Assembly (NCBI GenBank): GCA_937898675.1
Contig: CALEJB010000018.1
Location: forward strand, 1 to 6,608
Origin: an uncultured Prevotellaceae bacterium
GTDB lineage: Bacteria > Bacteroidota > Bacteroidia > Bacteroidales > Muribaculaceae
DNA: 6,608 bases
Direction of reading: 5' to 3'
A program made the position numbers and the translations under genes. The notes under the pieces are model-generated. The model worked only from the letters and a program-made list of their open reading frames with translations. It ran no database searches and was not told the origin of the DNA. This document shows, piece after piece, positions 1 through 6,031 of this stretch; position 1 is the first letter of the stretch, and each line of letters begins with the position of its first letter.

Positions 1-1176
1 ATTCTGGCGCGCGAGTTGAAACTCGATGGCTTTATCGTGCCTAAAGCCAATGCGCTTGAAGCCGCCGTGGTCAACAACCTGGACATCTATGGCGTGGAGA
101 CGCTGCAGCAGGTGGTGCGCTTTCTCAACGGCGAACAGCCGCTCACGCCCACCGTCGTGGACACCCGCGCCGAGTTTGCCAAGGCGCAGGGTGTCTTCCC
201 CTACGACTTCGCCGAGGTCAAGGGGCAGGAAAATGTGAAACGCGCCTTCGAGGTCGCCTGCGCCGGCGGGCACAACATTCTTTTGATTGGCAGCCCCGGT
301 TCGGGCAAGTCGATGATGGCCAAGCGCTTGCCGTCTATCATGCCGCCGCTCACGCTGGGCGAGGCGTTGGAGACGACCAAAATCCACAGCGTGGCGGGCC
401 GCCTGCCGCAGGGCACCACGCTGATGACCGTGCGCCCCTTCCGCGCCCCGCACCACACCATCTCGCCCGTGGCCCTCGTTGGCGGCGGCTCCTGGCCCAC
501 GCCGGGCGAAATCAGCCTGGCGCACAACGGCATCCTGTTCCTTGACGAACTGCCTGAATTTTCGAGAAGTGTGCTGGAGGTGATGCGTCAACCGTTGGAG
601 GACAGGATTATTTCGATTTCGAGGGCGAAATACTCGACCGAATACCCTGCCTCGTTCATGCTGGTGGCATCGATGAATCCGTGCCCGTGCGGGTACTACG
701 GGCACCCCAAGAAGAAATGCGTCTGCAACGAGTACCAGCGCACGCACTACATGAGCAAGATTTCAGGGCCGTTATTGGATCGAATTGACCTGCAGATTGA
801 GGTCCAACCCGTCGATTTTGACCAGATGTCATCTAAGGCTCCAGGCGAGCCCAGTGCCGCCATCCGCCAGCGCGTCATCGCCGCCAGGATGCTGCAGGAG
901 CGCCGCTTCAAGGACGAGCCGGGCATCCACTGCAACGCCCAGATGACCCCGTCCCTGCTCCACAAATACGCCGAGCCCAACGCCGCCGGCCTTGCGAAGT
1001 TGAAAGACGCCATGGAACGCATGAACATGAGCGCCCGCGCCTATGACCGCATCCTCAAGGTCGCCCGCACAATCGCCGACCTCGAAGGCACCGCCGACGT
1101 CCTCGACCACCACATCATGGAAGCCATCGCCTACCGCAACCTCGACCGCCCCACCTACCTCGGCACCTTAGTCTGA
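1..1176 (+). CDS. yifB: YifB/ComM-family Mg-chelatase-like AAA+ ATPase (5' end outside window)
   Basis: The reading frame is open from the first base, so the gene begins upstream; 391 residues are visible of a family usually about 510 long, and the missing part is most of the N-terminal ChlI-like (S5-fold) domain. Visible in order: Walker A GSPGSGKS (bases 289-312), a PFRAPHHTIS segment, Walker B ILFLDELPE (about 532-555), the family's cysteine cluster CPCGYYGH...CVC (about 682-726), SGPLLDRIDL with the arginine-finger region (about 763-792), then the Mg_chelatase_C helical domain to the TGA at 1174-1176. All key motifs are intact, so this copy is probably functional. In Gram-negative relatives ComM is a hexameric helicase that drives branch migration during natural transformation; a recombination role here is inferred. 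GC content is much higher than in the genes downstream. It converges on the next gene with 43 bases between stop codons and no clear terminator. Confidence 0.95.
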   Translation: MLARELKLDGFIVPKANALEAAVVNNLDIYGVETLQQVVRFLNGEQPLTPTVVDTRAEFAKAQGVFPYDFAEVKGQENVKRAFEVACAGGHNILLIGSPGSGKSMMAKRLPSIMPPLTLGEALETTKIHSVAGRLPQGTTLMTVRPFRAPHHTISPVALVGGGSWPTPGEISLAHNGILFLDELPEFSRSVLEVMRQPLEDRIISISRAKYSTEYPASFMLVASMNPCPCGYYGHPKKKCVCNEYQRTHYMSKISGPLLDRIDLQIEVQPVDFDQMSSKAPGEPSAAIRQRVIAARMLQERRFKDEPGIHCNAQMTPSLLHKYAEPNAAGLAKLKDAMERMNMSARAYDRILKVARTIADLEGTADVLDHHIMEAIAYRNLDRPTYLGTLV

Positions 1177-1219
1177 TAACGAAATGTCTGTCTTTTAATT
1201 AACTTATCGGTCTAATGAT

Positions 1220-2074
1220 TTATCTAAATGCTGCATTGATGGGCGAGTAATCATCGAAACGATACATAGTAACTTCAGGTTCAGAACAATGTGTGTAAAA
1301 TTTCGTATCGTTATCAACACCGTCTTCCTCAAAAATCACTTTCTCTTTAATTTTTGAGCCATCATATGTTATTTTATTCCATTGAGCACCGCCCATATAA
1401 GCCATGCAAACGAGAATATACTTATCTCCTCGATGAATACTTGAATGAAAAGTTCCAATTTCATCGACCTTTGAAGCAACACCGTCATTTAATGTGTAAA
1501 TATAGGTCATATTGTCGGCTTCACAGGTGCCTGCCTTAACCCATAATTCAGGCACACCGTCCTGTGTAATGTCATAGAGAAAATAGCCCCAATAGACATA
1601 TTCATCAACTCCATATTTGTTAATATAGCCTCTCAATACATCAATATAAGATTGACGGTTTTTATCAATGAGTTGCTGATGCATTGCCTCTGCGATAGAG
1701 TCTTGACGGGCCTGTTCGCGGAGTTCGGCAACGGCGATGGAGTCTTGGCGGGCTTTTTCAGCCAATATGGCCATCTGACGTTCCTGCTCGGCACGCTTCT
1801 GATTGCTGTCATACCACAACCAACCACCCACACTAAAAAGAGCAAGCAGCCCCAGAACGGCGGTAATTATCAGTCCAGCATGGCTTTTGCGCTCGGGTTC
1901 CTCATAATACTCAACAGGCTCAGACGTAACAACCCTGTTGGGCTCCGTCTCTTGATTATATGATGTTTCGCCATTTACAGTTTGCTCAAAGTCAACAAGT
2001 GTACCGCAGTGCGGACAAGCTTTCGCCTTGTCTGAAATCATCTTTCCGCAATTCTTACAAGTAATCAGTGCCAT
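1220..2074 (-). CDS. Zinc-ribbon, single-pass membrane protein with coiled coil and unknown C-terminal domain
   Basis: A 284-residue protein counted from ATG at 2074; an ATG two codons upstream (2080) is possible, but 2074 gives MALITCKNCG, matching MALIKCENCG of the neighbouring paralogue. A zinc ribbon uses C6, C9, C20 and C23. A polar acidic linker follows, then one transmembrane helix (about 66-88), and a charged coiled coil (about 90-145) containing ARQDSIA twice, 14 residues apart. The C-terminal domain (about 142-284) has Y-F-L-Y-D-I-T-Q-D-G-V-P-E-L around 164-177, an Asp-rich loop like those in calcium-binding or beta-propeller-type surface proteins. By analogy with TcaA-like proteins, the zinc ribbon may be cytoplasmic and the C-terminal domain outside the membrane; the charges around the helix do not settle topology. 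Function unknown. It is the last of three same-strand zinc-ribbon genes, 83 bases (77 from the alternative start) below the preceding stop. Confidence 0.88.
   Translation of the reverse strand: MALITCKNCGKMISDKAKACPHCGTLVDFEQTVNGETSYNQETEPNRVVTSEPVEYYEEPERKSHAGLIITAVLGLLALFSVGGWLWYDSNQKRAEQERQMAILAEKARQDSIAVAELREQARQDSIAEAMHQQLIDKNRQSYIDVLRGYINKYGVDEYVYWGYFLYDITQDGVPELWVKAGTCEADNMTYIYTLNDGVASKVDEIGTFHSSIHRGDKYILVCMAYMGGAQWNKITYDGSKIKEKVIFEEDGVDNDTKFYTHCSEPEVTMYRFDDYSPINAAFR
1692..1759 (-). repeat. Two-copy internal repeat encoding ARQDSIA in the coiled coil
   Basis: Two 26-base units, 1692-1717 and 1734-1759, lie 42 bases (14 codons) apart and differ at only five positions. They encode the doubled ARQDSIA of the coiled-coil segment. 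The high DNA identity points to recent duplication inside the gene. Confidence 0.7.
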
Positions 2075-2157
2075 AATCAACTATAATATGCGTTTTATCT
2101 ATGCTTTGTCTTTAAATGCTTCGTGCTTTCGGCTCACCTGCCTCGGCAACATTTGTT

Positions 2158-2907
2158 TTAGTTTTGCCTTTGTTTTTCTATTGTCTGCCATAGTTTTTCA
2201 GCTTCGGAAAGATCTTTAGGTACACCATAGCCGTTTAGATAGCAAACAGCTAGATTGCTTAATGCGTTCATATTGCCTTTTTCAGCTGCTTTACGGTACC
2301 ACTTAACAGCTTCATCATAATCTTGAGGTACGCCCTCACCATTTTGATATAAATAGCCTAATTCACACTGAGCCTGTGAATGACCTTTTTCAGCTGCTTT
2401 ACGGATCCACTTAACGGCATTTGAATAATCTTGAGCTACTCCTTCGCCACATAAATAGCAGAAGCCTAATTCGTATTGAGCACTGTCGTGATTATTTTCA
2501 GCTGCTTTACGATACCACTTAACAGCTTCTAATAAATCTTGAGTTACTTTCTCTCCATTATAAAAGCATTTACCCAATTCAAATTGAGCATCAGCATCCC
2601 CTTTCTCGGCAGCCTCGGTTAAACTTTCAATAGAGTCATAAGATCTTTTTGGTGTATTACTGCGATGTTCATACCAATAATAGCCTGCAAATGCTAACAC
2701 TATTATAGCAATCATTGCAGTCATTGCAAACCTGAGAGATAACCATGAATCACTCTTTCTAAGAGGATGGGGTTCTTGAGATGCCTTTACTTCATGGCTC
2801 TCTTCAATTACTGGAACCTCTTGATTTAAAACTCTACCACAATGAGGGCAAACTTTTGCTTTGTCAGAGACGTTTCCACCGCAGTTTTCACATTTAATTA
2901 GTGCCAT
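2158..2907 (-). CDS. Zinc-ribbon, membrane-anchored Sel1-repeat protein
   Basis: A 249-residue protein. The zinc ribbon has C6, C9, C20 and C23, with the same spacing as the other two proteins of the cluster. A linker (25-57) leads to one transmembrane helix (about 58-77). After a partial helix (EAAEKGD, 99-104) come four 36-residue Sel1-like repeats (about 104-139, 140-175, 176-211, 212-247), each following the pattern A-x2-x-L-G-x2-Y-x-x-G-x-G-V-x-x-D-x2-x-A-x-K-W-x-R-K-A-A-E. The fourth is the most diverged. Sel1 repeats form an alpha-solenoid that binds other proteins, so a scaffold or adaptor role at the membrane is inferred; there are no catalytic motifs. The start is 11 bases after the stop of the upstream zinc-ribbon gene, so the two are almost certainly co-transcribed. 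Length and fold are typical of Sel1 proteins; the zinc ribbon and membrane anchor in front are the unusual part. Confidence 0.92.
   Translation of the reverse strand: MALIKCENCGGNVSDKAKVCPHCGRVLNQEVPVIEESHEVKASQEPHPLRKSDSWLSLRFAMTAMIAIIVLAFAGYYWYEHRSNTPKRSYDSIESLTEAAEKGDADAQFELGKCFYNGEKVTQDLLEAVKWYRKAAENNHDSAQYELGFCYLCGEGVAQDYSNAVKWIRKAAEKGHSQAQCELGYLYQNGEGVPQDYDEAVKWYRKAAEKGNMNALSNLAVCYLNGYGVPKDLSEAEKLWQTIEKQRQN
2167..2598 (-). repeat. 108-bp tandem repeat units encoding the Sel1 repeats
   Basis: The string CAGCTGCTTTACG recurs at 2283, 2391 and 2499, an exact 108-base (36-codon) period, and much of each unit is conserved at the DNA level. The unit at the gene's 3' end is more diverged. This fits recent expansion of the repeat array by slippage or unequal crossing over. 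Confidence 0.85.
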
Positions 2908-2918
2908 GATACCTGTAT

Positions 2919-3650
2919 TTAATAACCATTAGACAATGCCACTGCGCCACCTATTGCACCAGCAAAAACAAAGAATAGCAGAATAAATGCGATCACAACG
3001 GCAATCAAGCACCACATCGCATTTTGAGTTCCTCTATCGGGCAATTCTTCGGCAACATAATTGGTGTCGTACTTGGGTGACCTGCCATATTCATTCGTTT
3101 CTTTATCAGAGTCTTTACAAATGAAAATCCATGGGATTATAGGACAAATTGCCCACCACCCATTACGGCCTATATCATGAAGCCTCCTGACTATCGCTGC
3201 AAACCATGGAATTAAAGTGATTAATAGAGCGATTCCGGCGACTTTAGGATACTCAAAGCAGAGTGAGAGCGCAATAGCCAGAACTGATATAAAAAACGGG
3301 AACACTTCGCTACGACGTGAACGTCCTGAAAATAAAGCATATTTGCGGCAGAAACAATCATAGATAGAATTTCCAAAATCTAAATGTGCACATGGGCCTT
3401 TTGCGCCACAATGGGGACAACGTTTCGCGTCTTTTGAAATACGATTACCACATTCTGGGCAATTTGTCAATCGGTGCATTTGTGGTGAGGTATTTTTTGC
3501 AGCAACAGTTTTAGGTAACTGTTTATTGGTTTTCTGCGAAGATTCGTCTTCCATTCTCTTACATTCGCTGGCAGGATTGCCGCATTCTGGGCATGCATCT
3601 AAATCATCAGTGAACTCATACCCACATTCAGTACATAATAGTTTAGCCAT
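2919..3650 (-). CDS. Double zinc-ribbon DUF805 membrane protein
   Basis: A 243-residue protein and the first gene of the minus-strand cluster. Two zinc ribbons are visible: C6/C9/C20/C23 and C64/C67/C78/C81, joined by a Ser/Lys/Gln-rich linker. A DUF805 domain (the YhaH/YhaI inner-membrane family) spans about 95-195 with its signature blocks: F-S-G-R-S-R-R-S-E (107-115), a pair of hydrophobic helices (about 117-153), V-R-R-L-H-D-I-G-R-N-G-W-W (154-166), another hydrophobic stretch (167-178), and N-E-Y-G-R-S-P (186-192). An additional transmembrane helix follows at about 211-235, beyond the usual end of DUF805. The biochemical role of DUF805 is not known. The ribbon-DUF805 fusion suggests the membrane domain is coupled to a cytoplasmic metal-binding module shared with the two downstream gene products. 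No clear TAnnTTTG element was found just upstream of the ATG, so transcription may come from farther away (see the site at 4121-4148). Confidence 0.92.
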   Translation of the reverse strand: MAKLLCTECGYEFTDDLDACPECGNPASECKRMEDESSQKTNKQLPKTVAAKNTSPQMHRLTNCPECGNRISKDAKRCPHCGAKGPCAHLDFGNSIYDCFCRKYALFSGRSRRSEVFPFFISVLAIALSLCFEYPKVAGIALLITLIPWFAAIVRRLHDIGRNGWWAICPIIPWIFICKDSDKETNEYGRSPKYDTNYVAEELPDRGTQNAMWCLIAVVIAFILLFFVFAGAIGGAVALSNGY

Positions 3651-3673
3651 AGTTCTCTTCCAAGATTATCTTT

Positions 3674-3705
3674 GCCACTGGCTCCCAGGGGTGGCTGGTT
3701 TTTTT
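3674..3705 (+). terminator. Hairpin plus T-run, plus-strand terminator-like
   Basis: GCCA-CTGG (3674-3681) can pair with CCAG...TGGC (3685-3688 and 3692-3695) around a CTC loop with a short G bulge. Seven T residues follow at 3699-3705. No plus-strand gene feeds into it. In the minus-strand sense it lies in the leader of the DUF805 gene, where it may act as a 5' stem instead. Confidence 0.45.
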
Positions 3706-3729
3706 AACAATAATGTTATTCATTGGCAT

Positions 3730-3770
3730 AAAAAAGAAGCGCGGGAGTCTGTACTTGTTACTCGTCCCGC
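3730..3770 (-). terminator. Intrinsic terminator on the minus strand
   Basis: Read on the minus strand, GCGGGA (3770-3765) pairs with TCCCGC (3746-3741), and GCTTCTTTTTT (3740-3730) follows. This is a rho-independent terminator shape. It would end a leftward transcript about 80 bases before the DUF805 gene start. It could end a stand-alone RNA or act as an attenuator for the zinc-ribbon genes. Confidence 0.6.
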
Positions 3771-4118
3771 TAACTGAGGCTCTTGCATTGCCCATCGAAG
3801 TTGAACGAGCAACGCAGAAGCCCACGCCGAAATATGCTTATCGCATCACCGCATCTGCGGCAATATCGGTATTACATATCCCACATAGGGCATCTACCGT
3901 TGCTTCATCCTTGACTTCGATTTGAATTTTGCAAGATTCCAGTTAGCCAAGAACAAAGCGCAAGCAGCGCCTTTCCTTATGTCATGGTTGACCTTGCGGT
4001 CTTCCTCCTCCTTACAAGGCAAAGCCAAAGCAAGCTTTGTCTCTGCTCTTGTTTCGGTCGTCGGTTCCCTGCCATGCACCCGCCACCATCGGTAAGCGGG
4101 CTTCTGCCAAAGAACACC
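3730..4118 (-). ncRNA. Candidate structured RNA (about 390 nt) or long leader, minus strand
   Basis: A promoter-like site at 4121-4148 and the terminator at 3770-3730 define a leftward transcript of about 390 nt. It is rich in local hairpins. Examples are CCCGC/GCGGG with an inner ACC/GGT (4079-4100), CAAAG/CTTTG (4026-4039), GACC-GCAA-GGTC with a GNRA-type loop on the minus strand (4001-3990), AAAGCGC against GCGC-C-TTT (3955-3974), and CCGC/GCGG with a four-base loop (3849-3860). GC content is higher than in the flanking AT-rich DNA. I do not recognise it as tmRNA, RNase P RNA or 6S RNA. It could also be a 5' leader of the zinc-ribbon genes, with the terminator as an attenuator. Short reading frames across it (such as 84 codons at 4148-3894) overlap the promoter-like site and match no family I know. 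Confidence 0.45.
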
Positions 4119-4120
4119 TG

Positions 4121-4148
4121 CAAATATAGTCATTATTTTACAATTCAA
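4121..4148 (-). promoter_or_regulatory. Bacteroidetes-type promoter for the minus-strand RNA
   Basis: On the minus strand TATATTTG (4128-4121) matches the -7 consensus TAnnTTTG exactly. A TTG (4148-4146) lies 17 bases upstream, slightly closer than the usual -33 spacing. The expected start is near 4118. No other good -7 match was found between here and the DUF805 gene. Confidence 0.5.
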
Positions 4149-4254
4149 CCCATTTTGCTTGCATTTTTTTTACTTCAATACCCTTAGTAATGCGTTATTG
4201 TCATGTATTTTGTGGTTGTGAATGTCTTAATGGTACATATTTGGTCGTTTTTGG

Positions 4255-4313
4255 GGCTTTATGGTTGACTTTAAGGTTGCTGCAATGGGGTAAGTTCTTC
4301 AGCTTGGATGAGC
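4255..4313 (+). repeat. Imperfect 59-bp direct repeat, left copy, upstream of the ATPase-nuclease gene
   Basis: This copy matches 5973-6031 at 48 of 59 positions with no gaps, from GGCTTTAT to CTTGGATGAGC. The two copies bracket the ATPase-nuclease gene in the same orientation, 1718 bases apart. In one frame, both read L-T-L-R-L-L-Q-W, then F-F-x-L-D-E, and the four differences within the first eight codons are all synonymous. That suggests a decayed coding segment. Past 4313 this copy diverges from the right one. Confidence 0.75.
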
Positions 4314-4346
4314 CCACCATTACCTCCTTATCTTGTTTATAATCAC

Positions 4347-4439
4347 TCCCTAACCTATTAAATAATTGAGTTAAGGACTAAAAATAAATCGTAAATAGTC
4401 TCTAACGTATCAAAAAAATGAGTTAAGGACTAAAAATAA
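4347..4439 (+). repeat. 52-bp-period tandem duplication upstream of the ATPase-nuclease gene
   Basis: Bases 4347-4387 and 4399-4439 match at 36 of 41 positions with a 52-base period. The last 21 bases of each are identical and include GAGTTAAGGAC followed by an A-rich run. The second unit ends where the promoter's -33 element begins, so the repeats are placed like regulator-binding sites or the end of an inserted element. Confidence 0.75.
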
Positions 4440-4470
4440 TTGCTTGTCTGGAAAATATGATTTATCTTTG
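4440..4470 (+). promoter_or_regulatory. Bacteroidetes-type promoter of the ATPase-nuclease gene
   Basis: TATCTTTG (4463-4470) fits the -7 consensus TAnnTTTG. TTG at 4440-4442 lies 20 bases upstream, a good -33 spacing; a second TTG is at 4444-4446. Transcription would start near 4473-4475, giving a leader of about 25 bases before the ATG at 4498. No Shine-Dalgarno sequence is visible, as is common in this phylum. Confidence 0.65.
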
Positions 4471-4497
4471 CGCCAGTAAATCAACAAGAAACGGATT

Positions 4498-5943
4498 ATG
4501 GCAGCAAGCAGCATCATCGGGAGAGAGAAAGAGCAAAAGATCCTGCGCACGATATGTGAAGAGAAAGAGGCGCGCTTGGTGGCAGTATATGGTCGTCGGC
4601 GTGTGGGTAAGACCTACCTTATCAAACAATTCTTTAACGAACAGTTTGATTTCTTTTTCACAGGAAGTTTTGAAACGCCAATGAAGGTGCAGTTGGCACT
4701 TTTTAATGAAGCGTTACAAAAATATAGCCATCGTCAGTTCTCCATGCCGAAGAATTGGTTTGAAGCGTTTGGGCAACTACGTGATTATCTTTCATGTGCT
4801 CAGAAAGAACGTATCGTGGTTTTTCTTGATGAATTGCCATGGATGGACACCCCTAAATCAATGTTCATCAAGGCCTTCGGCTATTTCTGGAATAGTTGGG
4901 CCTCTACTCGCAACGGGCTCACACTGATTGTTTGTGGCTCTGCTACATCATGGATGATAGACAGAATTATCGGGGACAAGGGTGGATTATACGGCAGGGT
5001 TTCAAGGTCTATTTATCTTGCCCCTTTCAACCTGCACGAAGTTGAGCAGTTCTTAACTCAGCGAAAGGGAATTATATGGAATCGATATCAGATTCTTGAG
5101 GCCTATATGATCCTTGGAGGGATTCCTTATTATCTTGATATGCTTGAAAAAGAGTTACCTTTTGACCAAAATATCGATGAACTGTTTTATAGGAATGGCG
5201 CTCCTTTAAGAACTGAATATGATTTCCTGTTCCGTTCATTGTTCAAATCCGCTTCCATCTACCGCCAAGTGGTTGAAGTGCTGGCGATAAAAAATAAGGG
5301 ATTGACATTAAAAGAGATAAAAGAAACCATCAGGGATTATAATGGCGGCGCATTGACTACTGCACTCAATAACCTGTGCCGATGCGACTTTATACGCAAG
5401 TATTCCTCTTTTGGTAAGAAAGAGCGCGGCAGCATCTATCAGCTCACTGACTTGTTCTCACTATATTTTCTCAAGTTTGTCGCGGGGCATTCGGGATTGG
5501 ACGAGCATTACTGGTCTAACCTCAAAGAAAGCGCAAGGAACGCATGGGCGGGCTATGCTTTTGAACAAGTCTGCCTGCATCACATCAGCCAGATTCGGGC
5601 AAAACTGAGCATCAAGGGGGTGTTGACCAATATCTGTGCATGGTCCTCGCCTAAACACATCGATAAAGATGGGACAGAATGGCCTGGCGTGCAGATTGAT
5701 TTGCTGCTGTGTCGTGATGATCACATTATAGACATCTGCGAGATGAAATACTGCAAGGATCTATATACAGTTACAGGGGAATATGAGAAACACTTGAGGG
5801 AAAGGGCCAACGCATTTGTCCACCTGACAAAAACGCGTGATGCCACCCACACGATACTTGTTACAACCTACGGGCTTAAACAAAACATGTATTCAAGTGG
5901 CATCTATGCAACGATCACAATGAATGACCTATTTCTTGAGTGA
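4498..5943 (+). CDS. ATPase_2/DUF234-type P-loop ATPase with C-terminal PD-(D/E)XK nuclease-like domain
   Basis: A 481-residue protein, the usual full length for this family. The N-terminus has the family hallmark I-I-G-R-E-K-E (6-12), then Walker A GRRRVGKT (32-39), Walker B V-V-F-L-D-E-L-P-W (107-115, D111/E112) and a sensor-1-like C-G-S-A-T-S-W-M (146-153). A winged-helix segment covers about 265-330. The C-terminal part has F-E (E356), I-D (D401) and E-M-K (E415, K417), the E...D...E-x-K layout of PD-(D/E)XK nucleases as in DUF234. The ATG at 4498 fits the promoter at 4440-4470 and places the G-R-E motif at the expected distance from the start. No signal peptide or membrane helix is seen, so it should be cytoplasmic. 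Families of this type occur in many copies in Bacteroidales and archaea and are suspected of mobile-element or conflict roles; the actual substrate is unknown. All motifs are intact. It stands alone, bracketed by 59-bp repeats. Confidence 0.93.
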   Translation: MAASSIIGREKEQKILRTICEEKEARLVAVYGRRRVGKTYLIKQFFNEQFDFFFTGSFETPMKVQLALFNEALQKYSHRQFSMPKNWFEAFGQLRDYLSCAQKERIVVFLDELPWMDTPKSMFIKAFGYFWNSWASTRNGLTLIVCGSATSWMIDRIIGDKGGLYGRVSRSIYLAPFNLHEVEQFLTQRKGIIWNRYQILEAYMILGGIPYYLDMLEKELPFDQNIDELFYRNGAPLRTEYDFLFRSLFKSASIYRQVVEVLAIKNKGLTLKEIKETIRDYNGGALTTALNNLCRCDFIRKYSSFGKKERGSIYQLTDLFSLYFLKFVAGHSGLDEHYWSNLKESARNAWAGYAFEQVCLHHISQIRAKLSIKGVLTNICAWSSPKHIDKDGTEWPGVQIDLLLCRDDHIIDICEMKYCKDLYTVTGEYEKHLRERANAFVHLTKTRDATHTILVTTYGLKQNMYSSGIYATITMNDLFLE

Positions 5944-5972
5944 TGTGGATTGGATATATGTATGTTATTGTT

Positions 5973-6031
5973 GGCTTTATAGCTGACCTTAAGGCTGTTG
6001 CAATGGTACCATTTCTTCCGCTTGGATGAGC
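5973..6031 (+). repeat. Imperfect 59-bp direct repeat, right copy, fused to the yifB fragment
   Basis: This is the partner of 4255-4313 (48 of 59 identical). Its last 10 bases are also the first codons (L-D-E) of the truncated yifB copy. The frame that runs into L-D-E-L-P-E has a TAG at 5980-5982 where the left copy has TGG (Trp), so any coding function is lost here. Confidence 0.75.

Noticed and set aside
201..1113. Minus-strand and +2 frames of about 70-110 codons inside yifB
   Set aside because: Shadows of a GC-rich gene; the yifB frame carries all the family motifs.
1177..1219. Bidirectional terminator between yifB and the converging zinc-ribbon gene
   Set aside because: Only the short palindrome TTAATTAA is present; no GC-rich stem with a T-run.
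2081..2157. Possible promoter or terminator in the gap before the coiled-coil zinc-ribbon gene
   Set aside because: No TAnnTTTG on the minus strand and no stem followed by a T-run. The gap contains GCCGAGGC and GCCGAAAG elements but no stable hairpin was evident.
3643..3925. Short frames between the DUF805 gene and the RNA candidate, both strands
   Set aside because: They overlap each other, the terminator and the DUF805 start; none has a motif or a promoter.
4085..4115. Minus-strand CAGAAGCCCGCTTACCGA resembles the 3' part of RNase P RNA
   Set aside because: It lies at the 5' end of the putative transcript, and the conserved GAGGAAAGTCCGG core block of RNase P RNA is absent from the region.
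3894..4148. 84-codon minus-strand reading frame across the RNA candidate
   Set aside because: It begins upstream of the TATATTTG promoter-like site, its composition is unlike a folded protein, and it is interrupted by multiple strong RNA hairpins. No family was recognised.
4255..6031. Ordinary insertion sequence with target-site duplication
   Set aside because: No transposase gene, no inverted terminal repeats seen, and the 59-bp direct repeats are too long and too diverged to be a fresh target duplication.
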